From: Zopfochytrium polystomum
Lineage: Eukaryota > Chytridiomycota > Chytridiomycetes > Chytridiales > Chytridiaceae
Assembly: GCA_025765615.1 (NCBI GenBank)
Contig: JAIVFJ010000003.1
Location: 496,001-560,000 of the forward strand
DNA: 64,000 bases
Reading direction: 5' to 3'
This document shows positions 28,800 through 42,054 of the stretch, piece after piece. The notes beneath the pieces are model-generated. The model had not been told where the DNA came from. It worked only from the letters and a program-made list of their open reading frames with translations, and ran no database searches. Within the stretch, counting starts at the first letter, position 1. Each line of letters starts with the position of its first letter. The translations under genes and the position numbers were made by a program.

Positions 28800-31387
28800 A
28801 TGAACAACAGCCAGGCGGGGCGGCCGCCGGCGGCTTCGCGCCGTAATAACAACGACTACGACGACTACCCGCCGCCGCCAAAGGGGAACCCGCCGCAGCC
28901 GCCCTACGATCCGCGCTTCACCATGGTGCGTGACGACGACGACGACGACGACAACGCATCGTACCTCGACTCGCGCGACTACAACAAGTCGTACAACGAC
29001 CGCTACAACAGCGGGCGCTTCCAGGACGATCCGGGCAGGGACTCGTACTACTACGACGACGACGGCGCATCGAGGTACGAGAGCGTCGGCGCCGGCGGCG
29101 GCGGCGGCGTCGGCCCGGGTGGCGGTGGTGGTGGAGGCGGCGACCGCTACAGCTACGGCGGGGCGAGGAACGGAGGAGAGGGCGCAGACGGACGGTACGA
29201 CGATCGCGCCAGCAGGGCCTGGGGCGATGACGATCAAAGCGCCTACGGCTACGACGATCGATCTTACGTGGGCGATCCTTTGCGCGACACGATCCTCTCG
29301 GACTCGTTGGCTCGCGAGAGGCAGGACGAATGGGAGCAGCAGCGCCAATGGGAAGACCAGCAACGGGAGTGGGATCAGCGGCAGCAGCAGCAGCAGCAAC
29401 AGCAGCAACCGACGGCTGGGCAAAGAAGTCAGGGCCAGCAGCAGTACGACCGAAGCCGCGGGTACGATGGAAGCCCTACCAGTGGGCAAGGGCGAGGCCA
29501 ATACTGGGACGAAGGACCTGATCCGCAGCAAGGGCACCACAACGAAGCGAGGCAAAACTACCCCAACAACAACGGTGCTGGCGGAGGCGGACCACAGCCA
29601 AGAGGCGGAGCCAGCTTGGGCAACAGCAGAAACAACAGCGAGGCTAGCTACAACAACAATCCGCAGAATCCATACCATGGCGGCGATCCATCCCAAGAGT
29701 CCTTCGGCCAACCCAAACCACCAACACCTCGAATGCCCGCCGGTGGCATCGTGAGCGCCGATGGTGCTTACATTCCGCCGGCACCACGAGGCTCCTCCCA
29801 TCCACGGACACTTTTCAATCAGCCACCCACAAAAGTTGTGAAAGCCGTAAGTCGCTGTTTCCTCTTGTGCACAGTCCCGAACGCCTTCGTTCCAGTCCAA
29901 ATCGCGGCGTCTGACTCATTCGGTTCCCAGATGGATTCATATGCAGCGAGATTCCCCAACGAATTATCCTTCGAGCGCGGCGACTTTTTCTATGTGAGTA
30001 CCATGACAATAGCGTGATTGTGGATCATTACGTGGAATTCACCCACTGCAACAGGTTGTGAAGGAAACCGATTATTACTATGAAGTCGTTAATCCTCTGC
30101 ACAAAGTCCGCGGCAACGTACCAAAAGAGTTCTTTGAAGGGTTGGAAAAAATTGCGCAGCGCGCCGCGACGCGTTACGTCGATGCCAAAGGCCTGGATCT
30201 TCCTCTGGACGCGCCGCCCCCCAGCCCTCAGCAACAGCAACGCATGCCGATTCCACCGCCACAGTTCCAGCAGTCTCAGCAGTCACCCTACCAACAGCAC
30301 GCGCCGTTTCCTTTCCCGCAGTCTGGGAGGCAGCAACAAACGTCGCCGCAGCAGCCGGGGCTGCCGGGTGGCGGCGGAGCGTACGACCGCGGCTTTGGAC
30401 AGCCGTCGGACGACTTTGGAACTGGCTCCAGCGCAGGATCGTTTGGACGCCAAGGTGGCGGACCTGGGCCGCAGCTGGGGATGGGTGGAACACCGCGGTC
30501 AGGCCCACTACCGCCGTCCGTCACGTCGCCGACCGGCGCGGGTGCGCCGCTGCCTGTGATCGGATACGCTGGCGGAGGCGGAGGAGTTGGCGGCGGCGGC
30601 GGCGGCGGTGACCGCGCGCTTTCCGCGGTGATCATCTCGATGGAGCGTCGGGACGACGGGCGGTACGTGTTCGCCATCGCGGTGACGTACGGCGAGTACC
30701 GGCGGTCCTTAGTGTACCGCACGCACGACGACTTTTGGCAGCTCCAGGTGTCGCTCCTGAGCCACTTCCCGTCCGAGGCCGGGCGCAGCACCGGCGGCTT
30801 GCCGACGCCGCGGCGGATCCCGTTCATGCCGCAGCCGCTCGGGCGCGACGTCAGCGCGGGCCGCGCGAGAGAGGTGCGCGCAAAGTTGGACGCGTACCTC
30901 CGCGCGCTGCTTGTCGAGCTGCGGGTCGACCGCGTCGCGGAGTCGGGGGAGGTGCGCAAGTTTTTGGCGCCACGGCCGCCGGCAGACGTGCTGCGGTACG
31001 ATGGGGAGGCGACCGAGATTGGGGATTACGACGATTTGCTGGATGAGTACGGCGCGGACACGTTTGTCCCGGTTCGGCTGAACGTTGGTGGACGGGAAGG
31101 CCCACCGTTTCAAGTCCCGGATACAGTACGCTTCACAGGTGGGAAGAGAAACAAGTTCCACTATGTTTCGCCTCCCTCGTAACTGAACTTCCTTCGGCCT
31201 TTTTTTTTTTTTTTCGCTTTTCCACAAAACAGACTTGCTGGGGGAGATCGAAGGCCGGCTCAACAGAAGGGTAAACACAATCGCCTATCAGGATGAAACC
31301 AACAGCTTCGTAAATCTGTGCGGCGATGACGACTTGAGTCTCTTGATCAAAACGCATGCGGAAAAACTTGTGTTTTTCCCCAGCTGA
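28800..31387 (+). CDS. BEM1: Bem1-like polarity scaffold (SH3-PX-PB1)
   Basis: Four exons (28800-29846, 29931-29993, 30055-31138, 31233-31387) join in frame into 782 residues. Bem1 links the Cdc42 exchange factor, p21-activated kinase and membrane lipids to build a polarity site. The first ~345 residues are disordered (Asp, Tyr, Asn, Gln, Gly-rich, with a poly-Gln run). An SH3 domain follows, with FPNELSFERGDFFYVVKETD and NVPKEFFE. A PX domain binding phosphoinositides begins near ISMERRDDGRYVFAIAVTYG and includes the basic RRIPFMPQPLGRD loop. A C-terminal PB1 domain (GEIEGRLNRRVNTIAYQDE, GDDDLSLLIKT) would bind the Cdc24-type GEF. Canonical Bem1 has two SH3 domains and only one is visible here. 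The next gene also encodes an SH3 protein, transcribed in the same direction. Confidence 0.9.
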
Positions 31388-31805
31388 AAAATCAGTAGTG
31401 CGAACTTACGCGCTGCGCGGTGCGTGAAACTCGGGACCAGTGACCAAAGGCTCCTCTTCTTTCTTCTGTCCCTCCCTCTTGTGTTTCTAGATATTCTTCT
31501 TAGCCCCCCCCCCCGCCCCCCCCCCCCATCCGTCAATAGGGCGATGGACCATGCCTCAATGTGTTTGCTTGTTTCCTTTTCGCCTGCCTTTGGAACGTTT
31601 GGGTTTGTTGAAATTTCCTGTTGTGTTTCGCCATTCCACTACCACCACCACCACCACAGTGCGCTCCTTCCACATCACCTTGTCACCCTACTCCCGCCCC
31701 CCCCCACCCCAAAAACCCCCGCCCACTCCACTCTGCCGTTCTTCCTAAAACCGTATAAAGTATCCTTCTACTCTGTTTGGCATCGAAGACAGCTTTGGGT
31801 GGTCG

Positions 31806-31850
<45 letters not shown>

Positions 31851-32004
31851 CGACGAAGACACAGACATATGCGAGGAGGGGTGGAGCCAAGAGAGCGAGA
31901 GAATGTGAGAAAACCCCAAACGATCGGCCCCCAAGCAGTTCCCACCCCCAGACTCTCCACAGAGACCGGCAGACAGACAGATAGACAGACAACAGGCAGG
32001 CGAA
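31388..32004. other. Intergenic interval with C-rich, TGG/CCA and (TG)n repeats
   Basis: This spacer between two co-oriented genes contains C-runs (31505-31529, 31696-31720), a CCA-repeat (31640-31658) and a (TG)n microsatellite at about 31807-31847. The microsatellite is about 160 nt before the start codon of the SH3 protein. No gene recognised. Confidence 0.65.
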
Positions 32005-32993
32005 ATGGGGCGTGTCTCTGACGACGACGACGACGACGACGACGGCGAGATCGTCGTCCAGCGGCCCGCCAAGTCCCGCAAGCCGACCTCGAGCAAGGCC
32101 GCCGCCACAAACAACAAGGCCCTCGCCGAGGCCGCTGCCGCACTCGCAGAGTCCTTCAAGGAGGCCGGCGACCCCGACGCTGACGCGTTCTTCGCCGACC
32201 TCACCAGCGCCGTTTCATCATCGTCATCATCCTCCACCGCCGCCCCCGCACTTCGACCCACCCTCGGCACATCCCGCTTCAGCCGATCCAGAGACCCGTC
32301 CCCCGCGCCACCACCACCACAACCACCACAACCCTCCTCCTCCTCCTCATCGCACTCCAAGACCCCGTCGCCCCCGCGCCGCACCGCGAACGGCTCAGCA
32401 GGCCGCGGCACCCCGTCCCCGCCGCCAGACTCGATCGCCGCCCTCGGCCGCACCGACAGCCTTAGCCTCCAGCCTGCCCCACGCGGGGCGTCGGGGCAAC
32501 GGACGCCGTCCCCTGTACCCCCGAAACGCACCACCCGCACCGTCGCACCGCCGCCGCCTCCGCCGCCGCCGCCACCCGGTGGGGGGTCGCGGCTCGCGGC
32601 GCCGGCGTTGACCAGTCGCAGCGCGAGCAGCAGCAGCAACAGCAGTTACGGGCCAAGGCCACCGGTCGGCCCGCGGGTGGAGTCGGCAAAGATGCTCGAG
32701 ACCCGGCAAGATTTGAACGAGAAGCGCATCGCCGTGCTGGACTTTGAGCCGTCCGAGAAGGGCGAGATTGAGCTGAAGAGAGGGGACAATGTCGTGCTCT
32801 ACCAGGTGCACTTGGGCTTGTAAGTATTTTATTGGTTTTTTTTTTTTTCCCCCCCTCCCCAAAGCGCATCAATGTCTAACTATACTCATGCACCGAAATC
32901 TCCATCCCAAACCGCCCCTCCAGTGCTGACGGTTTAAACGAGAGATCGGGTGCCATTGGGCGATTTCCGGTGGCCGCTCTGTCGCCCGCGTAA
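32005..32993 (+). CDS. Proline/serine-rich protein with C-terminal SH3 domain
   Basis: Two exons (32005-32819, 32924-32993; donor GTAAGT, acceptor CTCCAG) give 294 residues with no frame break. The protein starts with an acidic run, has an Ala-rich helix (KALAEAAAALAESFKEAGDP), then a long Ser/Pro segment including a run of about ten prolines. The last ~65 residues form an SH3 domain: EKRIAVLDFEPSEKGEIELK, GDNVVLY and GAIGRFPVAALSP. The usual WW pair of SH3 domains is replaced by a less typical GFADG segment. Polyproline plus SH3 suggests a cytoskeletal or endocytic adaptor, perhaps self-associating. Position directly behind Bem1 is suggestive, but a functional link is inference. An alternative donor at 32804 would shorten the loop. 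Confidence 0.75.
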
Positions 32994-33390
32994 GAATCTT
33001 TTATACTCGACTTGCATATTATATTCTCCTTTTTTTCCCCTTCGGTTCGACGTCTTTATCGTGGTTGGAATAAATGTATGCTATATATTGTTGTTGCCAT
33101 CTGCCGAAACGGCTCCGAGCTTGTTGAAAGTAGCAAAGCCCACGGAGATAAACGGCTAAGGACCCGCAGCAGTCGAAATTACGGACAACGACGACACGCT
33201 TGGGGGAAGGTGGGGGGCCTCAAGGGAAAGGACCGGTTTTCCTCCAGCCCCTCTGATGTGACCCGCTCGGAACGCGAGATTCAGTCAGCCGCACCTGCGA
33301 AATGAAAACGGCCTTGAAACTACCCAAATCTTTCCTGGCCCCAAAAGCCGCTCTGAACCACTTTGAATTCTTGGAAAGAACACTCCACAA
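32994..33390. other. Spacer between SH3 gene and HNH copy 2
   Basis: This is AT-rich 3' flank of the SH3 gene followed by sequence lacking homology to the flank of HNH copy 1. The duplicated block begins at about 33391 (shared TTTGCGCCTCACACA, compare 15143). No gene seen. Confidence 0.45.
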
Positions 33391-33409
33391 TTTGCGCCTC
33401 ACACACAAG

Positions 33410-35008
33410 ATGGACGTGGAAATTGATGGACAGGACGCTCACACCAACGACGAGCACGACGACCACGATGCCGCGGACCTCGGCGACGACGGCGACGACA
33501 ATAACGACGACGACGACGACGACTACGACGAAGCCGACGACGATGAAGACGAAGTCGACGAAGGTGGCCCGGGTGACCCCTTTACGAGACTTCTTCCCGC
33601 CATCACTGTTCCCACGGCCACAGCCAACGCTTTTGACGCTTCCGGGAGCCCAAGGCGAAGTGCGAGGTCAAGCTCGGGCAGCGCGCCGCACCCCATCCGA
33701 CGTCCGGGCTCCCTCTCCTCCTTGAAATCAGCTCCCTCGCCTGCGAGTTCTGCCTCGGTCTCGTCGTTGCCATCAAACATCGACACGACCGCTCTAGAGG
33801 CTGAGCTAACTCGACTCCGCACCCTGATCGCCAAAAACCTTTGTGGGCACCCACCGGTCGAGACAGCTCGTAGTATGTGCGCGGACGCTGAAAAATCGGT
33901 GGATTTGCAGTTTAAGGTGGTCGACGAGGCGATAAAGGAGAAGGCAAGCATGCGCAAGTTGTACGTTCGATCAATGTCCGCCTATGCCAGCCAAAACCAA
34001 ACCGATCGGGGCCGGGAGAACGGCGAAATTGCGAAGCAAGAGCTGCTCCAGAGGGATCTCCAATCAGCAGAAGCGAAGCTCCAATCTGCGCAAGAGATCC
34101 TCCAATCTGCGAAAAAGAACCTCCAATCTGCGCAAGGGAACCTCCAATCTGCGCAAGAGAACTTGCGAAACGCCCGGATGAACGTGGACGTTGTCTTTCA
34201 AACAGAATCAGCGAAACTGGAAAAGCAGATCAAACGTTTGGAGAAACGCCTCGGTAAGGAAACCTTGGTTTGCTCATTCCAGTTAGTTTTCCACTGACGC
34301 AGCCTGGGTTGAAAGGTATGGCGTCCACATCAAGCTCAGGGAGCACAGGCAGAGATACCAATCGGCAAAAAAAGCTGAAAAGTGCCCTTACACAACGCGA
34401 CAAGCAATGCGTCGTCTTGAAACATCACTCAGACAGGTGCCAGGCCGCGCACATTGTGCCTGTTGCAGACTGTAAGGCAGGCAGGATCAGCGTAGACGCT
34501 TGCTACGATGTGACCAACGGCATTCTTTTGAGCTCCTCTTTGGTCGACTGGTTTGATCACCACACCTTCTCCATCGAAGAATCCAACGACCTCAACAGTG
34601 GAAGAATCTTTCACATCCCGAGTCGCTCCGCTTTTTGCTGATGAACTGCGCACTGTGAGCGTCAAGGATGGAATGCAAATCACCTTTGGTGGGCCTTCAG
34701 ACAAGTGGCCATTGCGCGAACACCTGTTGAATCACTTCCAAAAGTTCCAGTTGGCGCATCAACCCCGTGCCACTGCCGACCATGCCAGACCACCTCGCCA
34801 TCAAGGCAGCAATAACACCGTGGGCCATGATGGGGACTTGGAGGACGCACTGGATCCTCTGCTTCGCGAACTTCCTTTGAAGCGGGCCATGACAGATCAA
34901 CCGAAGGACAACATGATGGCTGGGGCTTCAACCCCTGCAATATGGATCGATTTGTGGGTGACTGACGTTGTTGAGCAGATGTTGGCTGCAGGGGTACAAA
35001 TTGTTTGA
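33410..35008 (+). pseudogene. Acidic / heptad coiled-coil / HNH protein, copy 2 (damaged)
   Basis: This is a close paralogue of the gene at 15164, with the same start context, exon-intron junction and stop. Exon 1 is 33410-34253; exon 2 begins at 34316. Exon 1 is open and encodes the acidic region, the Ser/Pro linker and a shorter coiled coil: one VDLQ unit instead of four and five LQSA units instead of seven. Exon 2 has two lesions. The HNH third histidine is replaced (LVDWFD instead of LHDWFD). A one-base insertion near 34618 shifts the frame just after GRIFHI, giving a stop after a few codons. The remaining C-terminus (VAPLFADELRTVSV and onward) is preserved in the next frame to 35008. The product would be a coiled-coil protein with a crippled or absent nuclease. 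It could be a pseudogene or a dominant-negative form; the first is more likely. Confidence 0.82.
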
Positions 35009-35362
35009 AGGTAAAGGGAAGTGGTGGGGTCGCTGCGCAGAAACTGGATTCTATTTTATTGCGACCTGGTAAATGTGCACATGTATAGCGTATGATAAAC
35101 AAATTAAATGAGGGGTTTTTAATGAACACACAGTGTGTCTATCTTTTGTGTAGCTTTTTTTCAGCCAAAAAATAACTGTCTTGAAAATCTTCTCCCAACT
35201 TTTGGACCACACTGTTCCTATCGCTGACAGTATAAAAGTACATTAGCATTTATTCTGTTCGCCCTGCAAGACTGGCCGTTCAACCAGTCCTTTATCTTTG
35301 GGGAGAATCTAAGAAAACCGCCAACACCAGCGCCATCAAAAAACCACCAAAATTTCCATTTC
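35009..35362. other. Duplicated spacer (copy of 16948-17450)
   Basis: Short matching blocks in the same order (around TAACTGTCTTGA, ACTTTTGGA, ATCTGAGAAAA/ATCTAAGAAAA, ACACCAGCG) show this descends from the HNH-MCM3 spacer near 15-19 kb. Homology stops near 35362 and resumes near 39030. Confidence 0.65.
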
Positions 35363-36700
35363 AGGAACTGTGTGAGGACGACAGGCCGTCAAGCCTGTGA
35401 CCTCAAATAAAAGAGTGTATACCCACTTTTTCACTGATAATTGTGAGGATTATCCACCTGTCTCGAAGCACGTTATACACGCATTCGGCTTGGACCCTGC
35501 TGTATATATTATTATTTTATTATTATTGGTTGTTGTGAGACTATACTCACTCCTTTGACCCTGGGATCTGGGCCCTAGAGTGAGGGAAAGCAAATAATAG
35601 GCTAAAACTAACTTTATTGGGCTGTTGTCTAGGGGGTGTTTCAACCCTACTACTTGCCTAGTCCACGAAGTATCCCTACTGATCTGTCTAACAGGGGTCT
35701 CAAACACAAAGAATGAACATTCAGAGGACAATCCTCTGAAGGATCGGTGCTGGAGCACCGATTACTCGCGTGGCCGCGGGCCGATGCGAGGGGAAACGGA
35801 AGGGCACTCCTGAGGGCGCAACACAACCGCAGAATAAAGAGAGAGAAGAGGGAAACGGGGGTTTTTATCTCAGGAACCTAATCTCAAATACAACAGGAGC
35901 GGTTAATAGCGACGGGACAGGACAGGGCGCGACCTAGCGCCCCTCGTCGCGGACGGTGCTGCGGGAGCCCTCGTCGTCGCCAGCGACGGGGGGGAGAGAG
36001 AGAAGGGAGTCGACTATGTAGGGGTCGGAAGGTCGCCAGCAGGGAACTCGCACGCGGAAACACCTGCGATCGTACACGCACCCCGCCGGGCTGCGTCGGC
36101 ACGATCACTCGACCAACAGGCTTTATCGCATCGCACTCGTACTCACACATCTCACCCTCACAGCCATAGGACCGAGGCAGGCGCTTGTAGATCGAACTCT
36201 CAGGTGTCGGGGGCCGCACCAGGCGCAGCCACCAACACCCTCGCGGGGACGGGAAGGTCAGGGACAACGATGCCGTCGTCGCCACCACCACCACCACCGT
36301 CGTCGCAGCGGGCAAGCGCCAGGGATCCTCACTCCAACACAGAGCCGGCAATGTCACACAGTCGCTGGTGGGGCCAGCTGCATTCCCCACCCACGGCCCC
36401 TTAAGAGGAGCCCCACGAAGGGACCATGTACACACCCGGGTGTGTACCATCTCTCACTACCCTCACCTTCGCGAGCCAGATGGATTTGAAGGGGCTCTGT
36501 ATTGGTGCCAATGGACAGAAATCAGATTGAAGAAAAAAGGAAAAAGAGAAATGGCCCAAAAACAGAGAGAGAGAAAATTGACAAGTCAACCCCCCTGACT
36601 TGGAGCATCCACCACAAATGCTCTAAGTCCCCCCAACCCTATGCATGTATGTACAAGTGCCAAAAATAAATAATAAATTAGGCGGGCTTGGGGTACGGCC

Positions 36701-36986
36701 TGTCAGGCACCCCATCCCTAGGCAGTCGGGCAGTCTCCGTTAGTCACCGAAAAAGAAAATATGTTGAGAAAACCCTGGTGCAACGGAAACTGTTAAGACG
36801 AAAGTAGTAAAAGCAGACCCAATAATAAAGACGGGTTAGCCGCAAATACACTTTGATAACGCCTTGGAAACTAAAGAACCGGGAGCAATAATAGGGGTCC
36901 CGATCCTTGCGGTTTTATGACAGGTACGCTTGTTTTTGCGAATAAAATCCTAGACTTTATCACTGAGTCCTCGGTGTAGTCTCACA
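36701..36986 (+). mobile_element. Solo LTR (286 bp, TGTCAGG...TCTCACA)
   Basis: The sequence begins TGTCAGGCACCCCATCCC and ends TGTAGTCTCACA, the TG...CA arrangement of LTRs. A diverged copy lies in the opposite orientation at 41768-42054. No primer-binding site or polymerase genes flank it, and no clear target duplication is visible around this copy. The retroelement family is not identified. Confidence 0.72.
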
Positions 36987-37127
36987 TTGTCCACATAAGC
37001 CACCGACTGACACTTGTTGTTGCGCCTGCGTCACCTGTCACTATTATTATTTGTGCCATTATTATTATTATTATTCTGTACAATGGCTGCAGACCGAGTG
37101 ACTCAGTGTTTGCTCAACTGCTGGTAT

Positions 37128-37360
37128 AGGGCTTCCTTGCTCAGTGGTTAGAGCGCTCCCTTCAATTGGGAAGGTGCCAAGTTCAAGACATGCAGACTGT
37201 TGGGCTGCAAAGTCCACCATGTCCAGCTAATAACCCCTCACTTTTGGAATGACTAAGGACTGAACCACTTCTGTGGGAGAAGTGCAAAGTCCAGATGCCC
37301 AGCTACCATGATGTAATGCCTCATATGAGTGGTATGAGAAGACAGGGCTTTTCTTTCTCT
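37128..37360 (+). mobile_element. tRNA-derived SINE-like element
   Basis: An RNA polymerase III A box (GCTCAGTGGTTAGAGCGC, about 37138-37155) and a B-box-like AAGTTCAAGAC (about 37179-37189) are spaced as in a tRNA. No tRNA cloverleaf is completed: the acceptor 3' half is missing and about 170 nt of unrelated sequence follow, ending in a T-rich tail. This is the layout of a tRNA-derived SINE head and body. Boundaries are approximate, and copy number elsewhere cannot be judged from this window. Confidence 0.55.
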
Positions 37361-39041
37361 TTCTGTTGATGATTTTTACTTATTTTTTCAATTAGTATTT
37401 TCTTTTGTTTTGGCTCTTTTTCTTGTTTTATCTTTTATTTAGTTGTTTGTTTACTGTCTCTCTTTGTGTGTCTTCCTTTCTTTCTGTGGCTGTGGTGAGT
37501 GTCTTCTCGTCTGCACCAATCATTTCTTGCCAGTTCCTCCACCCCCCCCTCCACTCTGCTCTGGTGGCTGTCTGCCAAGAAATGGCCCCATGATTTTCTG
37601 AGCTGTCTCTCTTTGTTGATGGCTCAGCCCCATTTGGTGAATCACCCATCCCTTCTGTTCTTTACTGTTTTATTTATTGTTTTGTTGTTTTGTATGTGTT
37701 TTCCCTCCTTTTTCCTCTCCTCCCTGTGATTCCAACCCTCTCCTATTTAAACTGCTGCCCCCCCTTCTTGTTGACTGTGAGAACTGTACCTGAAGTCCCT
37801 TGCCTGCCCTTTTCTTCCTGACTGTGTGTATGAGCTGGGGGTGGCAGTCCCCTGGTGTGTGACAGGAGGTTGAAGTCCTCTTGGCCATCATGGCAGTGTG
37901 CTGGGTTCAAGCCCCAGTGCACCTCACCATTCTGCATGCTGCTTAGGTTGGACTGGGTAGGAGCCACTTGGTGATGGAAGGATGGAGGGTAAATCTGTGG
38001 TGGTGCCTCTAGGTTCCTGTCAATACATCTAGTCAAATCCAGGTCTCTCAAGGTGATATGAATGAGCTGGCTGGTCAGGTACTGCTGCAGAAATGGTCTC
38101 TCAGGTATGCCCCCATCGCCCTGGTTGTTGGCTCCTGTGGCCTCTGGTGGGCCTGGTCTTCACTGGGTTCAGACCCTCTTTCTCTCAGATTAATGCCTGT
38201 GATGTCATGGTGCCACACTTGTGTGTGGGAGTGGGTTTTAACCTTCCTTGCTTCTAAGATAGGGGATTCCTCTGGCCTGGTGAGGCAGATGTCTGTGTCC
38301 TAGTAGGATGAAGCAAGAAGAGTCCCACTGTCTCCCACCCTGTGTGCCCCCTCCTTGGATTGAGTTGGAACCTCTCTTGGGAGTGAGACAAGATGTGTCT
38401 GGTTCTGTTAAGTGGAAAACAGTTCTGGTTTGATCCAACAGGCATCTCTGCACACTAATTGTTCCTTGTGTTTGCCCTTTGTGTCCAACCCCCTCCAACT
38501 TAGGGCTTGTCTTTGGCAGAGAGGGAGCTGGTGCTCCAAGGTGGTGGCTCCAACAGGTTGGGACCTGGCCACTTTCCTCCCCACTCTCTTGCCTTCCCCC
38601 TTGGCTTCTGCCTTGGGAAGGAGCTGGCACAGATTGGTTGGTGCTGCCTTAGGCGCCCCCTTTGTTGCCCTAAGTCTCATTCCTTACCGAGTGATTCGGT
38701 CCCTTTGGCTTTGCCATTGGGGTTTCTCTGTGTCTTGGACCAGAGGCATTTTGCACTTTCTTTTGTGATTGTGCCACCTTTGTCACACTTTTCTTATGTT
38801 TCCCTTTTAGATGTGTGATAACTGCTCTTTTTGTGTTTAAAGAGTTTCCTTTGTGTTTGATGATGGGCTTTAGTAGACTCCAAATACATTTTCCTGTCTG
38901 GTGACCCCTAGACACCTTCTTTTGCCCTTTTCATTAGATAGGATTGGTATTTAGGCCATTGCTCTATTTCCACCTCCAGCCCAGGGTGAGGAGATTTAGA
39001 GAGCACAGTCTCACAACTGCCGGAGGGAAAAGACTTCACTT

Positions 39042-41289
<2,248 letters not shown>

Positions 41290-41290
<1 letters not shown>

Positions 41291-41767
41291 GAACATGAAC
41301 TGGGTCACCCAAAGAATGGAATGTCTGAAGAGAAAGGAGATGGAGCTGCCGCATTTGGATTGTGCTCAACTGTCTGCAGAGAGGAGTTTTCAAGATTCAT
41401 TGGTCTTCTCATCTGGAATGATGTCAGTCCATCCAATCACTGGGAGGACAAGTGGAGCACCCATCCTCTTCTCAATCGAAATACCAGAGAAATTTCAGGC
41501 ATCTCAAAATCTCGTTTCAAGGCCATTCTGTGGTACTTGGACTTCTGTGATGAGAGCAAATATCCAACCTCTTCCACCTGCAGCAAGGCCTACAAAGTGG
41601 ATGAGCTTCTTGATGCTGTTGGGAAGAGTTTTCAAAGTCTCTATGAACTTGTCCCAAATTTTTCAATTGATGAGATGATGATCTCTCTCAAGGGACGACT
41701 TGGAATCAAGCAGTACTAAAAAAATAAGCCAGTCAAGTGGGGCATCAAGATTTGAGCCTTGGCTGAT
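41290..41767 (+). pseudogene. piggyBac-type (DDE_Tnp_1_7) transposase fragment
   Basis: The frame reads REEFSRFIGLLIWNDVSP, HWEDKWSTHPLLNR, SRFKAILWYLDFCDES and LVPNFSIDEMMISLKGRL, then GIKQY. After an in-frame stop it continues KNKPVKWGIKI, a second stop, and ALAD. These are the conserved central blocks of piggyBac transposases, including the first catalytic Asp in SIDEMM. The 5' end is truncated near 41290 and the fragment is interrupted by an LTR at 41768. Two stop codons and both truncations make it inactive. Confidence 0.8.
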
Positions 41768-42054
41768 TGTGAGACAACACCGAGGTCTCAGTGATAAATT
41801 CTAGGGATTTTATTTGCAAAAACAAGCGTACCTGTCATAAAATTGCAAGGATCGGGACCCCTATTATTATTCCCAGTTCTTTAGTTTCCAAGGTGTTATC
41901 AAAGTGTATTTGTGGCTAACCCGTCTTTATTATTGGGCCTGCTTTTACTACTTTTGTCTTAACAGTTTCTGTTGCGCCAGGGTTTTCTCAACGTATTTTC
42001 TTTTTCGGTGACTAACAGAGACTGCCTGACAGCCTAGGGATAGGGTGCCTGACA
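41768..42054 (-). mobile_element. Solo LTR, inverted relative to 36701-36986
   Basis: This is the reverse complement of the LTR at 36701-36986, with scattered substitutions. It starts TGTGAGACAACACCGAGG and ends GGTGCCTGACA on the plus strand. It sits inside the piggyBac fragment. GGCTG occurs on both sides (41761-41765 and 42055-42059) and may be the 5-bp target duplication, although two extra bases lie between the left copy and the LTR end. Confidence 0.75.

Larger units (their letters stand above)
35363..39030. mobile_element. ~3.7 kb insertion splitting the duplicated block, with mobile-element remnants
   Basis: The HNH-MCM3 spacer is contiguous in the first copy but interrupted here. 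The insert contains a terminus TGTGAGACTATAC at 35534, an (ATT)n tract, a GC-rich segment (about 35870-36420) without a credible gene, an LTR (36701-36986), a tRNA-like unit (37128 onward) and about 1.6 kb of pyrimidine-rich, low-complexity, non-coding-looking DNA (37400-39000). It ends close to an AGTCTCACA terminus at 39007-39015. No transposase, integrase or reverse transcriptase is recognisable inside, so it is probably a stack of non-autonomous insertions. Confidence 0.6.

Noticed and set aside
28788..29900. Long minus-strand open frame opposite Bem1
   Set aside because: It is the shadow of a GC-rich, codon-biased coding strand. It has no domain, and the plus strand gives a convincing Bem1.
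37138..37210. Functional tRNA gene
   Set aside because: Only the 5' half and a weak B box are tRNA-like. Acceptor and T-arm pairing is not complete.
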